Assembly: GCA_003116975.1 (NCBI GenBank)
Contig: BGKB01000002.1
Coordinates: forward strand, 558,001 to 622,000
From: Aurantiochytrium sp. KH105
Lineage: Eukaryota; Sar; Bigyra; Thraustochytrida; Thraustochytriidae
DNA length: 64,000 nt
Direction: 5' to 3'
Shown: one piece after another, positions 18,173 through 27,700 of the stretch
How positions within the stretch are numbered: position 1 is the first letter of the stretch
How the letters are laid out: every line of letters begins with the position of its first letter
The notes under the pieces: generated by a model
Databases searched by the model: none
What the model was told of the DNA's origin: nothing
Seen by the model: the letters and a program-made list of their open reading frames with translations, nothing else
Position numbers and translations under genes: made by a program

Positions 18173-18244
18173 TACTCCTCGCGAGGATCGAACTCGCGGC
18201 TTCAACCGTGTCAGGGTTGCACTCTACCACTGAGTTAGAGAAGC
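18173..18244 (-). tRNA. tRNA-Val (anticodon GAC), copy 1
   Basis: A 72-nt cloverleaf on the minus strand. It has a 7-bp acceptor stem (with G1·U72 and U4·G69), a D stem ACTC/GAGT with a 7-nt loop, an anticodon stem CAACC/GGTTG with loop CTGACAC, a 5-nt variable loop, a T stem GCGAG/CTCGC and discriminator A. Anticodon GAC reads GUC and GUU (Val). The A-box (TAACTCAGTGG) and B-box (GTTCGATCC) are present. A long T-run follows on the transcribed strand, as for a pol III terminator. GAC is rare for eukaryotic nuclear Val tRNAs, which normally use AAC. The D arm and variable loop resemble plastid/bacterial trnV-GAC. Confidence 0.9.
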
Positions 18245-18720
18245 TCGCACTGCTTATGCTGTGCTTGAGAGGATGAGATGCCTCGCCGTATTTCTTTCCT
18301 CATGGTTGCTGAACGTGCCGATGAATCCGGAATAGGCCTATGCGCAATGCCAAGAAAGAGAGTGCGCGAAGATTGAACACGATGCTGATGAGAGTAGGTT
18401 TTCCTTGAGATCCGAGAGAATGTACTGGCTCTGGCTTCGTCAGTTCTGCAAATTTAGAAAAGCTGCATTAGCGGCGCAGGTGATCGATCTCGGCTCCAAT
18501 TCGTCACTTTGTCAAGATTTCAGGTCTTGAAGACGATGCTCTTACAACCGACTGTTTGCATTGACGAACCAATGTTAAAGAAAAGAAAGGTGACGGCATG
18601 CAATGAAAAGCGGAGCATGCAGATACGCCCACCAGACTCTCTACTGCAATACGACTAGTGGCAGGTGGGCTAGTCTTGGAATAAGGAAAAAAAAAAGTGG
18701 CAAAAAAATGATTTTGCGTG
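18245..18720. other. Spacer in the tRNA array
   Basis: About 475 bp with no recognisable gene. The side next to copy 2 holds the A-rich strand of its terminator. Confidence 0.5.
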
Positions 18721-18792
18721 TACTCCTCGCGAGGATCGAACTCGCGGCTTCAACCGTGTCAGGGTTGCACTCTGCCACTGAGTTAGAGAAGC
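18721..18792 (-). tRNA. tRNA-Val (anticodon GAC), copy 2
   Basis: Identical to copy 1 except for C instead of T at one D-loop position (GTGGCA). The same cloverleaf, anticodon loop CTGACAC and B-box are present. A-runs at about 18689-18710 on the plus strand give the downstream T-run terminator. Its 3' flank resembles that of copy 4 (a shared ATTTTGCG near the gene end), which indicates local duplication. Confidence 0.9.
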
Positions 18793-18949
18793 TCTTCGTG
18801 TTCGCAATTATGCCGTGCGACTAAACAATCCTCAGGCCGCCAACGCTCTCCAGCACATAAAAAAATAAAAAATTATTGGTTTCCACCAGCCATCGTTAGC
18901 ATCGCACGTCACGACTTTGACTGCGACGACGACAAAAAGAAAACTCTTG

Positions 18950-19021
18950 TACTCCTCGCGAGGATCGAACTCGCGGCTTCAACCGTGTCAGGGTTGCACT
19001 CTGCCACTGAGTTAGAGAAGC
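18950..19021 (-). tRNA. tRNA-Val (anticodon GAC), copy 3
   Basis: Same sequence as copy 2, including the D-loop C. The downstream terminator on the transcribed strand is a short T4-T5 pair, from AAAAAGAAAA on the plus strand just below 18950. Confidence 0.9.
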
Positions 19022-19121
19022 TGTCTGCTACTGCTCCACGTGCTCTCTCGCGTCCACAAAAGCTAGTCGTCGTGGACACTCACACCAAAAAAAAAAGGTG
19101 CAAAAAAAAAAGGATTTTGCG

Positions 19122-19193
19122 TACTCCTCACGAGGATCGAACTCGCGGCTTCAACCGTGTCAGGGTTGCACTCTACCACTGAGTTAGAGAAGC
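19122..19193 (-). tRNA. tRNA-Val (anticodon GAC), copy 4
   Basis: Same cloverleaf as copy 1 with one change in the T stem, which turns the last G-C pair into G·U. The rest, including the anticodon and both internal promoter boxes, is intact. Two long T-runs follow on the transcribed strand. It is probably functional. Confidence 0.88.
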
Positions 19194-19371
19194 AGCAGCT
19201 CGCGGCTGTTCACCACGTGCTGAGCCTAACCCGTCCGCAAGCGCTTATGAAGCGCCCGCAGGCTCCTATCCGCACGCCTCCGTGCTCGGCCTATAAAGGG
19301 GCCCAAGCCGCGCGGCGACGCGACCGCGCGGCGGCGTGTGGTTCCACAGGTCTCGCTCGACGAAGAAAAGA

Positions 19372-19484
19372 AAATGAATGAATGAATGAATGACAGAGAA
19401 TGAATGACAGTGAATGAATGAATAAATGAATGAATGAATGAATGAATGACAGGAAATGATGAATGAATGAATGAATGAATGGGG
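19372..19484. repeat. (AATG)n microsatellite, imperfect
   Basis: About 110 bp of AATG units with interruptions such as ACAG. It lies about 270 bp upstream of the HIS1 start. Confidence 0.9.
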
Positions 19485-19678
19485 GAATGGGTGATTAGGA
19501 GCGAACGAGTGAGGCAAGGCGAATGGAATGTTGCGCGCACTGCGCGCGGGGTGCAGGAGATGCGGCAGCGGCAACTCTGGCGCCAGAAGCCGCCGGCAGA
19601 GCGTCGTGAAGAGGACTCCCCGGCGCGGAGGACCAGGAGCAGCAGCAGAGAAGTGGAGCAGAGAGGCAGAGCCGTGCG

Positions 19679-19712
19679 GGCAGAGCAGAGCAGAGCAGAG
19701 CAGAGCAGAGCG
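19679..19712. repeat. (AGAGC)n tandem repeat in the HIS1 leader
   Basis: Six to seven AGAGC units, ending about 40 bp before the HIS1 start codon. Confidence 0.85.
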
Positions 19713-19750
19713 GAGCGGGAGCGCAGAAGCGGAGCAGGAGCGAGAGCAAG

Positions 19751-20650
19751 ATGGCGGAAGCAGCCCTCTCGGACGACGGCGCAGAGCTGTGCCTGCTGGC
19801 GGTGCCCAAGAAGGGCAGGCTGTACGAGAAGTGCAACCAGCTGCTGGCCGGGATTGGTCTCGAGTACAAGCGCGCCCCGCGCCAGGACATCGCGATCTGC
19901 CCGTCGATGCCGATCAAAATTGTCTTCTTGCCGGCCAAGGACATTGCGCAATTCGTTGGTGAGGGCAACGTTGACATTGGGCTCACGGGCCAAGACATGG
20001 TCGCCGAGGCCGACGTCGAAGTCAAGGAGCTCATCCACACCGGCTTTGGCAAGTGTCAACTGGCCCTCCAGGCCCCGATCAAGGACAACATCACCGACCC
20101 CAAGATGATTGTCGGCAAGCGCATTGCGACCTCGTTCCCGAACCTGACCAAGCAGTACTTTGCGTCGCTCGCGGACGGCAGCGCCGATGCTAAGGACACA
20201 AAGGTCAGGTCCATTTCGGGATCCGTTGAGGCTGCTTGTGGGCTTGGACTGGCCGACGCCGTCGTCGATCTCGTGGAGACCGGAACCACCATGCGTGCTG
20301 CTGGTCTCGAGATTGTGTCCACCATCATGCGCACCGAGACAGTGGTCATTGCCAACCCGCACTCGACGCACGAGCAGATCATCGAGACCCTGCGCAAGCG
20401 CATTGAGGGCTATCTCCTCGCGCGCAAGCACAAGATGATCTATTACAATGTTGCCAAGGAGAAGCTCGAGCAGGCCATGACCATCACCCCAGGCAAGAAG
20501 AAGCCTACTCTTACGCCCCTCGCTGATGACAACTGGCTCTCCGTTGGAGCCATGGTTGCGACCAGCGACGTCAACAACATCATGGACGACCTCCAGGCGC
20601 TCGGAGCTTCCGACATTTTCGTTGTTGACCTTAACAACTGCCGCGCCTAA
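19751..20650 (+). CDS. HIS1: ATP phosphoribosyltransferase (histidine step 1)
   Basis: 299 residues. The enzyme condenses ATP with PRPP to start histidine synthesis. The N-terminal transferase domain shows LAVPKKGRLYEKCNQLL at 16-32, the GNVDIGLTGQDMV segment at 72-84, and the PRPP-binding loop DLVETGTTMRAAGL at 173-186. The C-terminal part from about 220 (MIYYNV, then PGKKKPTLTPL and WLSVGAMV) is the ACT-like regulatory domain of the long HisG form, which gives feedback inhibition by histidine. No HisZ partner is therefore required. The length equals that of E. coli HisG. No targeting peptide is evident, so it is probably cytosolic. There is no intron. Confidence 0.96.
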   Translation: MAEAALSDDGAELCLLAVPKKGRLYEKCNQLLAGIGLEYKRAPRQDIAICPSMPIKIVFLPAKDIAQFVGEGNVDIGLTGQDMVAEADVEVKELIHTGFGKCQLALQAPIKDNITDPKMIVGKRIATSFPNLTKQYFASLADGSADAKDTKVRSISGSVEAACGLGLADAVVDLVETGTTMRAAGLEIVSTIMRTETVVIANPHSTHEQIIETLRKRIEGYLLARKHKMIYYNVAKEKLEQAMTITPGKKKPTLTPLADDNWLSVGAMVATSDVNNIMDDLQALGASDIFVVDLNNCRA

Positions 20651-21268
20651 GAGCGCAGCTGCAGTACGCGCAGCAGCTCAACAAGAAAAAGGGGAAAAGG
20701 AAAAGAGAAAGAAAGAAAGGAACAGCGGTCCAAAAGGCACAGGATTCGTGTCGTCCCTGCCTTTCGTACTCTCTTTGACACACAAATACAGAACAATAAT
20801 TAGCGATTTGAGGATCGGAAATCTCCTTCCTGTCCGGAGACTCCTCTTTCACGGGATGCTATAATGCGTCAAAGAAGACGAATTTGGTTCGGACATGGAA
20901 GCGTCCGTGGCGTTGTCGACTCAAGCACCCATGTGGGCGGGGGCGGGCGTTGGTTCATGGGTATATGGATGGCGGGATGGAGGGAGGGACGGCGCTAGGC
21001 CCGGTCCAAAATAGCTCTCGACTCGTCTCGTTTCGTCTGCTTGGGAGGTCGCCCTGAATTCAATTCGCAAAAAAAGAAGTAAAAATTATCGCATTCGTTT
21101 ATTGTCTCCGAGTATTCAGACTTGATGCAAGTTGCTGTTGCCTCCATGTTGGCGAGCCACGCGGCACGTCACCTGCGCGAGCCAGACAGGCCAGCAGACA
21201 GACAGACAGACACACTCACTCACTCACCCACTCACTCACTCACTCACTCATTCAGCAGCGACGAAGAC
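20651..21268. other. Convergent 3' intergenic stretch
   Basis: About 620 bp between HIS1 and the tail-anchored protein gene. It has a GAAA-rich patch at 20695-20725 and a G-rich patch (GGGCGGGGGCGGGCG) near 20936. No gene was recognised. Confidence 0.5.
21194..21253. repeat. (ACAG)n then (ACTC)n microsatellites
   Basis: Adjoining tetranucleotide tracts just 3' of the tail-anchored protein stop codon, probably within its 3' UTR. Confidence 0.85.
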
Positions 21269-22045
21269 TTATTTGGACCCGTTGGTGATGAGCTCCGGAG
21301 CCGGCGCCTCCAAACTCGGAAAAAACTTCTGTCGTGGATCTCCAAGCACATACAGAAGAATTGTAACGACAAGAAGCACCAAGATGATTGCCTCCACGGC
21401 GGTGAAGCTTTTCGCCGGCGCCGTCGCTGCGATTTCGTCGGCGACCGCCTCGAGCTTGTCGGCCTCAACGCTAGCGATCTCTTCCGCGCCGCTATCGGTT
21501 TCCGCATCCATGACATCATCGTCTTCTTCGCTCTCCACATCCGAAACATATGGCACCTCTGCTGGCTCGGTGGCGAGAGGAGCTTCATCCTTCTCCTCCT
21601 CCTCCTCCACCTCCTCCTCTACCACTTCTTCCTCAGCATCCGGGTCAGGGCGGCCTACGCGCGTCCGGCTCTTGCTGCGCTCTCGCTTGGGCGCTGTGCG
21701 AGGCGTCCTGGTCGCGCGACCCCGCGACCCCGCTGCCGGAGCCTTGGGAGTCCGAGCTCCCTTCTCGCTCTTGGACTTGGTCTTGGGCGCTGTCGTCGCG
21801 CTGCCGCTGCCATCGCTGCTTTTCCCTGGCTTGGCTTTGGGCGCCGGGCTCTTGGCTTTGAGAATCGCCTGGTCCACGAGCGACATGGGCGTGCCGCTCT
21901 CCTCGTCGCTCTTGGCGGCGGCGGCGCCACCGCTGCTGCTGCTCGCCGCGCCGCGCAGGTTTCCGCCGGCCTTGGGTTTCCTCGCGCTCTTCTTCGCCTC
22001 GGCCGCCTGCCTCGCCTTGGCCATCGCCTGCTCCACGAGCGACAT
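21269..22045 (-). CDS. Tail-anchored membrane protein with duplicated SLV(E/D)QA motif
   Basis: 258 residues from the ATG at 22045; an earlier in-frame codon is only GTG. The N-terminus MSLVEQAMAKARQAAEAK is echoed at about residue 54 by MSLVDQAILKAKSPAPK, a short repeated helical motif. The middle is Lys/Pro/Ala-rich, then strongly acidic (EEEVVEEEVEEEEEK). One hydrophobic helix, AVEAIILVLLVVTILLYVLG, lies about 25-45 residues from the end, so the protein is probably tail-anchored in the ER or mitochondrial outer membrane with its bulk in the cytosol. No family was recognised. The histone-like basic then acidic stretch hints at binding a basic or nucleic-acid partner, but this is a guess. 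Confidence 0.65.
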   Translation of the reverse strand: MSLVEQAMAKARQAAEAKKSARKPKAGGNLRGAASSSSGGAAAAKSDEESGTPMSLVDQAILKAKSPAPKAKPGKSSDGSGSATTAPKTKSKSEKGARTPKAPAAGSRGRATRTPRTAPKRERSKSRTRVGRPDPDAEEEVVEEEVEEEEEKDEAPLATEPAEVPYVSDVESEEDDDVMDAETDSGAEEIASVEADKLEAVADEIAATAPAKSFTAVEAIILVLLVVTILLYVLGDPRQKFFPSLEAPAPELITNGSK

Positions 22046-22198
22046 CCTGCGCCGCTCCACCTCGCGCCCAAGCTCGCGCTCAAGCTCGCGCTCTGCCGGC
22101 GGTTATACGAGCTCGCCGCGCTCTCGCGCCAGTTAGGCTCGGGCTGGGACGCGCCCTGCGCTGCCGCGCCCTGCCTCGGCGGCCGCGCGGGGCCCGGC

Positions 22199-22268
22199 TG
22201 CCGCGCCGCGCGTCGCCGCGCCTCGCGTCGCCGCGCCGCGCCTCGCGTCGCCTCGCGTCGCCTCGCGC
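22199..22268. repeat. CGCGTCGCC-rich degenerate tandem repeat
   Basis: Interleaved CGCCGCGC and CTCGCGTCGC units over about 70 bp, upstream of the tail-anchored protein start. Confidence 0.7.
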
Positions 22269-22435
22269 GGGTCCGGGTCGGCGTCGCGAGTTCGGGTTGG
22301 CGCTCTGCAGAGACAGACAGACAGACACAGACGGCAGATCGAGGCGGCTCGCAGGCGGCACGCGCGAAGGGCACATTGGCGGGCACATTTGTGCCGCCGG
22401 GGCAGGCCCTGTGTGCAGCGGGGAACCAGCAGCTG

Positions 22436-22437
22436 CT

Positions 22438-22468
<31 letters not shown>
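22436..22468. repeat. (GCA)n trinucleotide repeat
   Basis: About eleven GCA (CAG) units with no supported coding frame over them. Confidence 0.9.
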
Positions 22469-22469
<1 letters not shown>

Positions 22470-22560
22470 GCCACGCCGGAGAGGCCTGGCCCGGGAAGGG
22501 TGGCGACATAGAGCAGGGGGTGCAGCGGAGGCTGTTGAGGACGTCCATGAAGTGTGCGGC

Positions 22561-22710
22561 GTGACATGATTTCGCTGTCGAGAGGGACGGTGCGATGTGA
22601 CGCGATTTCCGCTGCCACGATGGACTGGGAGATGTGGCACGATTTCGCTCGTTGCCACGATGGACTGGAAGATGTGGCACGATTTCGCTCGCTGCCAAGA
22701 TGGACTGTGC
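22561..22710. repeat. 40-bp tandem repeat, about four diverged copies
   Basis: A unit of about 40 bp built from GATGTGGCACGATTTCGC and TGCCACGATGGACTGG recurs about four times. The two central copies are nearly identical and the outer ones are diverged. Each unit contains TGGCACGA and its near-complement TGCCACGA, so it can pair with itself. No coding role is seen. Confidence 0.8.
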
Positions 22711-23553
22711 GTGGGCCAACTCGAGGTCGCGACTTGTCGTCATGGGCGCGACTCTGCCTTGTAGGATCCCGCCAAAAGACCATGCGTTATCATCTTCGCA
22801 CATGCATCTACTCGCCGTGCCTCTCGCCTCCATGACAAGATTGCGCCGCTTACATAGTTCCGCTCCGCTTGCACACTAGTACGCAGGCAGCGGCGGAGGC
22901 TGCATCCCGCTCCATGCGGTCTCTCGCTCCAGAACGTACCCCGGTCCACAACCACAGCCCCCACGCCGATCTCGCGCTCATTGATCCTCACTGTATCCCT
23001 GTCGTAAACCAGCCCCGCACGCCGTCTTCTCTTCTCCGCCCCGGCGTCGTCCTGCACGCGCTCGCCCGTTCTCGTCGTCTCGGCCCGCACCTCGTCACTC
23101 GTCCCGCGCCCTCCTCCTCGGCCTCCACCTCCTCGGCGTCCGCGTTCGGCTCGACGTCGCCTGCGCCTGCGCGGCGCGGCTTCCGCTCCGCGCGAGCGGA
23201 ACGGGGCCTCGGTCGAGTTCGATGCCGTGCGGGATATGCGTCTCGCGCGTCTTGTACACGCACACTGCGTCATACCTCCATTTCAACCTGCTCCCGCTCG
23301 ACTTCTTCTGGATCCTGCGCGGCGAGAACGCGGGCAAGAACGCGGCCGCGTGGGTGACCTTCTTGAAGGCAGCCTGGCGAGCCTGCGCGAGCATTTGCAG
23401 GTCGAGGCGAAGATCCGAGGCGAGCTGCAGCCGCTGGACGGACTGCGGCAGACCCCGTTCGAGCGAGATTTTCTGCGGCGAGCGAGGCCTTGTGCAGGGA
23501 GCGAGCGAGCGACGAGCGAGAGGGCGGGCGGGCGGACGGGCCGTGCGGGCGCG

Positions 23554-24615
23554 ATGGCGACGACGGTGTGCGTGACGGGCGCCACGGGCTTCCTGGGGTC
23601 GTGGGTCGTCAAGGAGGCGCTGGATGCCGGGTTCACGGTGCACGGCACGACGCGGTCCGAGACCAGCGGAGAGTTTCTGCGCAAGCTCGACGGCGCGGAG
23701 GATCGCCTCAAGCTGTTCGCGGGCTGCGACCTGATGAAGGAGGGGTCCTTTGATGAGGCGATCAAAGGGTGCAGCGTGGTCATCCACACCGCCTCGCCCT
23801 TCTTCATGAACTTTGATGACTCCGGCCGCGAAAAGCTCGTCGAGCCCGCGCTGCAAGGCACAAAGACCGTGCTCGAGGCCTGCGTTGCCGCGGGCGTGCA
23901 AAAGGTCGTGCTGACCTCCTCCACCGCCGCCGTGTACATGCTGTACGGCGCGAAGCCGGCGGACTCGCACTTCACCGAGGACGACTGGTCGCCCGCCGAT
24001 CTTCTCGAGGAGAAGAAAAACTATTACTGCCTCTCGAAAGTTCTCGCCGAGCGCCATGCCTGGGAAATCGCCTCCAAGGACGGCTGTCCCTTCAAGCTCA
24101 GTGTCATGAACCCAACAATGATTTACGGGCCCATTCTCCCGGGTCAGGACAACCCAAGGCTGCACACGAGCATGTACAACCTCTTCAAGTATTTCGGCAC
24201 CCCTTCGATCAAGCAACAGAGCTCTGCGCTGGTCGATGTGCGCGATGTGGCCCATGCCCATGTCGTCGCTGCCAAGATGGACCTCGATTGGGCTGGTTGG
24301 GGCAAGCGCAACCTGCTCGTTGCCTGCACGCCCATGGTCGCCGAGGTCGTCGAGGCGCTTCGCGCTTCCTCCAAGGTTTCTGACGACCGCAAAGCCGAAC
24401 TTCCCTCCGAAGTTGATCCTGAGATTCCTCCTCCCGTGGCTGGCGCGCCGCCTCCTCACAAGACCTTGGTGAATACGGAACGGTCCACCAAGCCAACCTC
24501 GGAGGGCGGACTTGGCATCAAGTACATTGGCCTTCAGCAAATGGTCGACGATACGTATGATTCGCTTGTGGCCAACAAGCTCGATAACGAGGAAAAGTAC
24601 ACGCTTACCAAATAG
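23554..24615 (+). CDS. NAD(P)-dependent epimerase/dehydratase family reductase (DFR/CCR-like)
   Basis: 353 residues, an extended short-chain dehydrogenase. The Rossmann motif TGATGFLGSWVV lies at 8-19. The catalytic YxxxK is YYCLSK near 157-162, preceded by the Ser-containing VVLTSSTAAVY. NPTMIYGP follows, as in dihydroflavonol reductase, cinnamoyl-CoA reductase and methylglyoxal reductase (Gre2) relatives. These reduce aldehydes or ketones with NADPH; the substrate cannot be told, and flavonoid chemistry is unlikely in a protist. A Pro-rich insert (PEIPPPVAGAPPP) at about 290-302 is unusual. The start at 23554 begins MATTVCVTGATG, directly at the domain edge, after a GCGAGCGAGC-rich leader. 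Confidence 0.88.
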   Translation: MATTVCVTGATGFLGSWVVKEALDAGFTVHGTTRSETSGEFLRKLDGAEDRLKLFAGCDLMKEGSFDEAIKGCSVVIHTASPFFMNFDDSGREKLVEPALQGTKTVLEACVAAGVQKVVLTSSTAAVYMLYGAKPADSHFTEDDWSPADLLEEKKNYYCLSKVLAERHAWEIASKDGCPFKLSVMNPTMIYGPILPGQDNPRLHTSMYNLFKYFGTPSIKQQSSALVDVRDVAHAHVVAAKMDLDWAGWGKRNLLVACTPMVAEVVEALRASSKVSDDRKAELPSEVDPEIPPPVAGAPPPHKTLVNTERSTKPTSEGGLGIKYIGLQQMVDDTYDSLVANKLDNEEKYTLTK

Positions 24616-24787
24616 ACGCTTCAATCGTCGTTCACATAAGTATCTAATCTACTAGACTTATCATGAGACCCGATACAAACGCGCGCGCACGAGAGAAGGC
24701 AACAAAGCGTATCAAAAAGAAAGAGAAAATAGAGAAAATGATAGCAGCAACAGAGAGCGCGCCATGTTCATGACATTAACGCGCTAG

Positions 24788-27700
24788 CTACTCCTGGTCT
24801 TGTGCACTCGGAGGCTCGCCAGAAAACGAATTGGCTGCAGTTCCTGTCGAAGAGATCGTTGACAATGGACTCGTTGTTGAAGAGAAGCGAAACCCGCGCT
24901 TCCGGCGAGACTCTGCCGAAGCAGCACTCTCTGGCTCCGCATCCCCGGCAACGTCGCCGGCGCCGGCTCCGGCTCCGCCCGACGTAGGGGACTTGTGCAC
25001 GGCACTACCGCTCTTTTTGATCTCGTCAGAGCTTCCCCCACCATGACTGCTGCTATTACTGTTTGCAGAGTTCACTTGCTGCGCTCCCGGCATCTGGCCT
25101 TGCGAAAAGGTTGACAGAAACTTCAGGTTCGGAGGTCGAATAGTATGCATCCGCGAGCTTCCCCGCTCGCGGTTCGCAGCAGCGGCCGCAGCAGCGGCCT
25201 CCTCGCGTTTCTGTTGTTCCTGAGCCTCGCGAATCATGTTGCGCTCACGCGTACGAGCGCCGGTGCCAACTGTCAGTAAAAGCGATTTTATCAGGCTCCT
25301 CGTCAATCGTTGTCTCAAATGTGAAAAGAACTTTTGCCATGTCAGCAGCCCGTTGCGCAAGACGAGCGCAGAACACTCGGCTCGCTTGTTGGTAAATTTG
25401 CGGACGAAGTACGGAAAACCTTGAGCTGCTACCGAAATGTTCAGGTCCGACGTCCGCGTGTACTGCATAAAAACCAAATCAACGAGCTCTCCCGAGTGCA
25501 TGCGGATCGTGTCGCGGTCCAGAAGCCCGAGCGCCGAGGCACGTCGTTTCGAGAGCAAATAGCGCCTCGCTTGGTTCAGCACGAGAAAACGCTCGTACTC
25601 GGCAGGGTCGCACAACATTTCCAGCGGAATGCCCTCCGCCGCAAGCAGCTGCGCATCGGCCAAGTCCATGGCACCTTGCAAGTGCGACCTTCCCAGCTGA
25701 AGTTGCTGCAGCTGCTGATGCTGCAAGGCGTCCCGTCGATGAGCAGATGCCGATGTCCCCGCGCGACGCTGGGTGTAGCTCACAAGTATCTTGAGGGCCG
25801 CAGCGGAGATGTCCTCAAAGTGCGCTTTGGTGGCTTCGTCTTCGAGAAACCTCTGGATTTTAGGCCCAAGCACGTCTTTGCGGCAAAACGGGCGCATCGC
25901 AGCAACCCACTCTGCCGAAGCGACGTGGGGTTGGATGTTTCGTCCGCGTTTTCCGCTCAAATCGGGCGAAAAGGTATACCGCACGGTCTGAATAGGCCCG
26001 CCCAAACCCGGACCACGAGGCGAAGCATTCGGAATCTCCACAACCATGTCCAGCGCGTGCTTGGGCGCGCCATCATCCTGCGAGAACTCAAGCACGACAA
26101 CGTTTCGCAAATCAACCGTGCCTCGCGGTGGTAGCCGCAGCCGGGTCTCAAAGTCTGATCTGTAGTACTCGAGGACCACGTGCCGCAGCTCCCCGTCAAT
26201 TCGCACCACGCGTAGCTGACAGTAATTTCTACGCACACGACCCGCCGCCCAGGAAATGTCGTTGCGGCCCCGCTTCAGAATATACCCTGAGCGCACCAAT
26301 CGCTCTCCTCGTGCGCTCGCCTCGTTTCCAAGTGACGGGCTTGCGCTAGCAAGTGCTATAGCTGATGCTTCGCGCACGTTTTCCGCAGACGAACTGCGGC
26401 CGCGTCCACGTTTGCCCAGCGCAGGACCCGAAATGCTTTCCACCACAGACCCTCGCCGCTGCTTCGGTCCCTCCAGTGTGCCGCCTTGCTGCTGTGACGC
26501 GTGCTGCGGATCTTGGTGGGGCTGCAGCGGCGGCGGCGGCTGCCGCGTACTGCTTGCGGACGTCGCGGGCGCTGGGGAACTGTTCGGCTTTTTCGCAACG
26601 GCTGTCGTGTCGTCGCTGTCGAGATCCTCATCCGGCTCAGAGCGAAAGAAGCGCATGAAAAACATGGCGGCGTCATACGTTAGGTGCACAGCCAGACGGT
26701 AAGAGGGCGCTCCCGGGTAAATGAGAAGCTGCAACATCTCATAAACGTTGACCTTGTAGTCGCCAATAATAAAATGAGGCCGCGTGCGCGCGTCGATCCG
26801 CAAGATCGGGACGCGAGACGAGTCATTCGATCCCGAACTCACAACGTAGCCACGTAAAATGTCCCTGAATTCGCTTTCACTTTGCATCGAATCCGCCACG
26901 AGGATCTCCCCCAGGGAAATTTGTACGCGCGTCGAACCGTCGTCTGCAAATGTGTGCGAGCCGCGCAAGCTCACAAGATGCATGTTGACACGGTCGTATT
27001 CAACCTTGCCCTTTGTGGATTCGCGTTGCCATTCATAGCCCTGCTGTGCAGACGAATGTGCGCTATCGTGTATGCCTCCAGGTGTCGCCGATGAGGATGA
27101 CGCAGCCGAAGAAGAAGAAGAAGAAGAAGAAGAAGCTCCCGCGGACGCCGACGGTCCGTCCTCGACAAGTCGGATCGAGGCCTTGTCGATCACGTAAACG
27201 AGTTCCGACTCACGAGCCACGTGCTCAATCGAACGTAGACCCACCACACGCTGCACAATCTTATTGAGGACGCTCATGCTGTTATTATTCGCCACAAGTT
27301 CGGCCTCGGCCTCCGAGATAAGCTGCTTCGAGCTCACAATCGAGTCACGTCTGCGGCGTTCGGAATTATGACTGCCCACCGACGCCGCGCCCGACAACGT
27401 TGACGAGCCGTGTCCATTCGTGTGCTTATGGCGGGGCCGAAGTCGCGAGGAAATATTCCCATAAAAAGTGTTTCCACGTCGAGGCTGCGAATTGCGCGAA
27501 GAAAATGACCCTTTCGAGCCTGAGCGCACGTGCCGCGACTCGTTTCGGATGAGCGCCAGGTCGCCCGGGTCCATGGTTGACAGACCCATCTCGCTTGCGG
27601 TGGGCTTGTGTCTCGAGCCTCGACCCACATTCGTGGGCAGCATTTCCACAGATCGCGATCGAGAGTGCCCTCGAGCTACTACATGACGTCGAGCAGAGGT

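Larger units (their letters stand above)
19194..19750. other. Promoter region of HIS1 with microsatellites
   Basis: Between tRNA copy 4 and the HIS1 start. It contains an (AATG)n tract and an (AGAGC)n tract listed separately. The plus-strand segment CCTATAAAGG at about 19291-19300 is TATA-like but about 450 bp from the ATG, so its role is unclear. Confidence 0.45.
22046..23553. other. Divergent spacer with repeats between the tail-anchored protein and the reductase
   Basis: 1.5 kb that is very GC-rich at both ends. It holds a GCGTCGCC-type repeat, a CAG microsatellite and a 40-bp tandem repeat, listed separately. Long open frames on both strands show only Arg/Ala-rich composition. No supported gene. 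Confidence 0.45.

Noticed and set aside
18173-19193. tRNA copies as a tRNA-derived SINE family
   Set aside because: The copies have intact cloverleaves, no extended shared tail or poly-A body and no target-site duplications, and each has a pol III terminator.
22133-22833. Minus-strand open frames of about 200-390 residues
   Set aside because: Composed of Arg/Ala/Ser low complexity from CAG, CGCGTC and 40-bp repeats, without start context or family match.
23095-24624. 509-residue minus-strand open frame over the reductase
   Set aside because: Antisense shadow of the NAD(P)-dependent reductase, with no recognisable domain.
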